NCBI RefSeq assembly: GCF_031143425.1
Contig: NC_090447.1
Coordinates: 24,959,426 to 25,023,425, forward strand
Direction: 5' to 3'
DNA from: Pleurodeles waltl
Taxonomy: Eukaryota > Chordata > Amphibia > Caudata > Salamandridae
Length of the DNA: 64,000 nucleotides
Under the pieces are notes generated by a model. It saw only the letters and a list, made by a program, of their open reading frames with translations, did no database searches and was not told where the DNA came from. Both the position numbers and the translations under genes were made by a program. The number at the start of each line of letters is the position of its first letter. Within the stretch, counting starts at the first letter, position 1. Positions 61,751-64,000 of this stretch are shown here, piece after piece.

Positions 61751-64000
61751 GTTTAAAAGACACTAGAAAACACGTTATTAAGAACATATAGACAACGGGA
61801 AAAAGTAGTGACCACTATTACAAATGAAATAATAATTTTTCACAACCCTAACCAAAAAGCAAATCCTAAAATTATCTAATAACATTTTAAGGGCTCCTCT
61901 GCATTTCAGTAATTTTTGTATGTTCAGGTGGAACAGTGGTGACTCTCATCAATGCTCTAAGGTGAAAAGGGGGTACTCTTTCCACAGAAAATGGACTTTA
62001 TTCTGCTTTTACTAAACAGAATAGTACTTTAAAACAATGCCAGCAAAACAATCAGTCTCCTAACACGTAGTCTATACAATCACACGGAAACCTCTTGTGA
62101 TACCAACTATGCCCAGAGTCCGTTCAAAAAGCCTCTCTGGCAGGCTTCTATTGTCCATCAAATTTTCTTTTGTTGTTTTCTTTCGCATGGGCCTCTCAAT
62201 TCAGGCCTCTTCGTGAGAAAAGTACTGCTTAGTTGGAGTGCCCTCCTGGCAGACACCCACAGCTCACTCGAAAGTCTCAATGTCTTAAAGCAATGCACCA
62301 GTGTCTCTCCTCTGTGGCAGACACTACAAACAATGTGCTCTTCGTTGATCAAGGGCACAAATCATCTCGTGCAGACCCAAGCACCATTATTGGGAAATAG
62401 CTCAAGCTCAGCAGCACTTTCAGACTCCAACACTCATTATTTAGTGTCAGAGGACGCTCAAGCTGCTCTTTTATGGGCACCACAATATAGTGCCTTTTTC
62501 CAAACTTGAAATCTCCGGTGCACTGCCCTTCTTCCGTTGGAGCAAAGAAAAGGGGGTGTGTGGCCAAAACTCAGGCCAAGGGGCTCAAGGGATTGCACAC
62601 TGTCAGAGGTTACCAGCACATGACAGGTAGAGAAATGAAACCTCAAAACAGCTCTGCCATCAACAACAGGAATCCTTCTCTTTAGCTCTTTTACACTGAA
62701 ACTTTGGTTTTGTGATGTCCAACGCCGTCTGATGGAGCAAGTACAATACCATGCGCTGGTGATCGCTGTCCAGCTTTGCTACTTTCTGGGTGCTGAGACT
62801 GTAGGGCCAAGACGTCCGTCTTTCATCTGTAGCTGTCACTGATGGGAATTAGGATTAAATCAATGTCCTGCAGGTTATTATGACTTGATACCCGCAGAAT
62901 CTAGTGACGTAGGAAATGTGCCACAGTTGTTAGTTTCCTTCAATTTAGTACAACAACAGTTCATGGTTTTTAACAAGGGGACTGCAAGCAGGTGGTCTGC
63001 AATCTTCAAAGGAGTAGCCATACACCATGGGCATAAAATACAAAGACAAAGGCAGAAGGGCAAAACAGGGTCTCTAGCATCTTTAATTGGGTTCTTTCCA
63101 TTATTCTCTGCCATCTATAGCTACATGAGAATTCTATCTGAATGGATTTCCTCACACAGTGGCATTGTCTAATGGGGTAAACACATATTTTCCTCAATGA
63201 TTAAGTCTAGGTGTTCCTCCTTATCTTAGAACATCTCAATAGAGAAATCACACGATACCGATTATCAGGGACATGTAGAAACCTTCCTTTAAAAACTGTG
63301 CATCAGGTGCACTATGCAATACACAGGCTAATAGTCAAATGTGCAAACAAAAAGACAAGAACTAGAGGGTCCTGACATTTGCATCATTAGGACACATCTG
63401 ATCCCACCACAAATTAAAGTAACAGGAACAGAAGGGAACCGAAAACCAAATTAAAATAGACATTGAAAATTTGTCATGTTCAAAAAGGTAAACATAAGAT
63501 ATCTCCTATTGAGATGGAAAACTTGTCTTACTATAATATTGAGTCAGTTAACCAGTCTATCGCTACCCTGACAGTCAGGCTGGAAAACATTGAAGCAGGC
63601 CTAAGGCAAATTCTTGAAAACCAGTCTGGTCATACCAAAGGGAATTATACATAACATGGGGGTCCCTGGTACATCACTGCAGTCTGGAAATGTGAACCTG
63701 AACAATACATCAATAATAATAAAAGGGCTGACTGGTGAAAGGAATTCGAAAAAGAGAAATGAGACTAGGACATAGCTAAAATCTCAATAACTAAGCATGA
63801 TGCGACATTGGTCAGGGGAAGTAACAAAAGAAAAAAATCTATAGGAAGAACAAAAAATTATTTGGGTGATAGTCAGGCATGTGACACAACACCGAGAGTA
63901 CGGGTGATACACAAAGGCCAAAGTTACATAAATTTTAACTCTACCGTTGGCGACTAAACCATATACGGTACTCCTAGCTAATGTTTCAGTTCCTTCTTCA
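61751..64000. other. Unassigned sequence
   Basis: I find no domain on either strand. If retrovirus 2 continues rightwards this should be its interior, but no polymerase motif is seen, so it may be another old insertion or a strongly decayed region. Frame 63463-63654 (plus) has a short helical segment and no recognisable family. Confidence 0.35.

Noticed and set aside
1..64000. Host protein-coding exons, tRNA or rRNA genes
   Set aside because: I found no frame with host-like domain content and splice signals, and no cloverleaf or rRNA-like sequence.

Overview
The window looks like intergenic DNA from a very large vertebrate genome, most likely a salamander (a newt-type urodele is my best guess). 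The reasons are that almost every recognisable base belongs to a transposable element; that DIRS, PIF/Harbinger, Ty3/Gypsy (including the Gmr1 lineage), L1, Tc1/mariner and endogenous retroviruses are nested several layers deep; and that no host exon, tRNA or rRNA is visible. The species assignment is inference.

Layout, left to right. 851-2275 is a decayed DIRS fragment. 3930-6880 is a truncated Ty3/Gypsy element on the minus strand (Gypsy-1), followed by an L1 reverse transcriptase scrap (6955-7322). From about 7325 an endogenous retrovirus on the plus strand begins with an LTR. That LTR is split just after its polyadenylation signal by an 8.9 kb PIF/Harbinger element (copy A, 8104-16976). 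The retroviral body resumes at 16977 and is itself split by a DIRS element (18109-25664), which carries a Tc1-type element (18456-20017) inside it. Retroviral remnants end near 26460. A second decayed DIRS fragment (27036-28730), a solo LTR of Gmr1 type (28731-30282), an L1 3-prime scrap (31330-31870) and an inverted partial Harbinger (copy D, 31978-35160) follow.

From 35162 a second Gypsy element (a chromovirus, minus strand) starts with its 3-prime LTR. Harbinger copy B (38450-47081) is inserted in its RNase H coding region and the partial Harbinger copy C (47760-51576) in its reverse transcriptase region. A Gmr1-type element (51577-60178, minus strand) with very long LTRs and the integrase coded before the reverse transcriptase comes next. 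The end of a second endogenous retrovirus on the minus strand (60182 to about 61750) is joined to it. The last 2 kb is unassigned.

The most interesting unit is the Harbinger family. Copies A and B show a three-gene plan: a spliced plus-strand gene for a Myb/SANT-like protein with a helical tail (gene I), a minus-strand DDE transposase, and a second, different spliced plus-strand Myb/SANT-like gene (gene II). The transposase and gene II diverge from a short shared promoter region rich in CCAAT boxes and GGCGGT motifs, and the same GGCGGT/ACCGCC motif is packed into both element ends. In copy B the transposase (356 aa) and gene II (530 aa when spliced) are both open. Each copy carries a different minisatellite expansion at the 3-prime side of gene II. 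Copy C keeps a 99 bp intron in the transposase that A and B lack. The DIRS element is also nearly pristine, with 165 bp perfect inverted repeats and three open overlapping frames.
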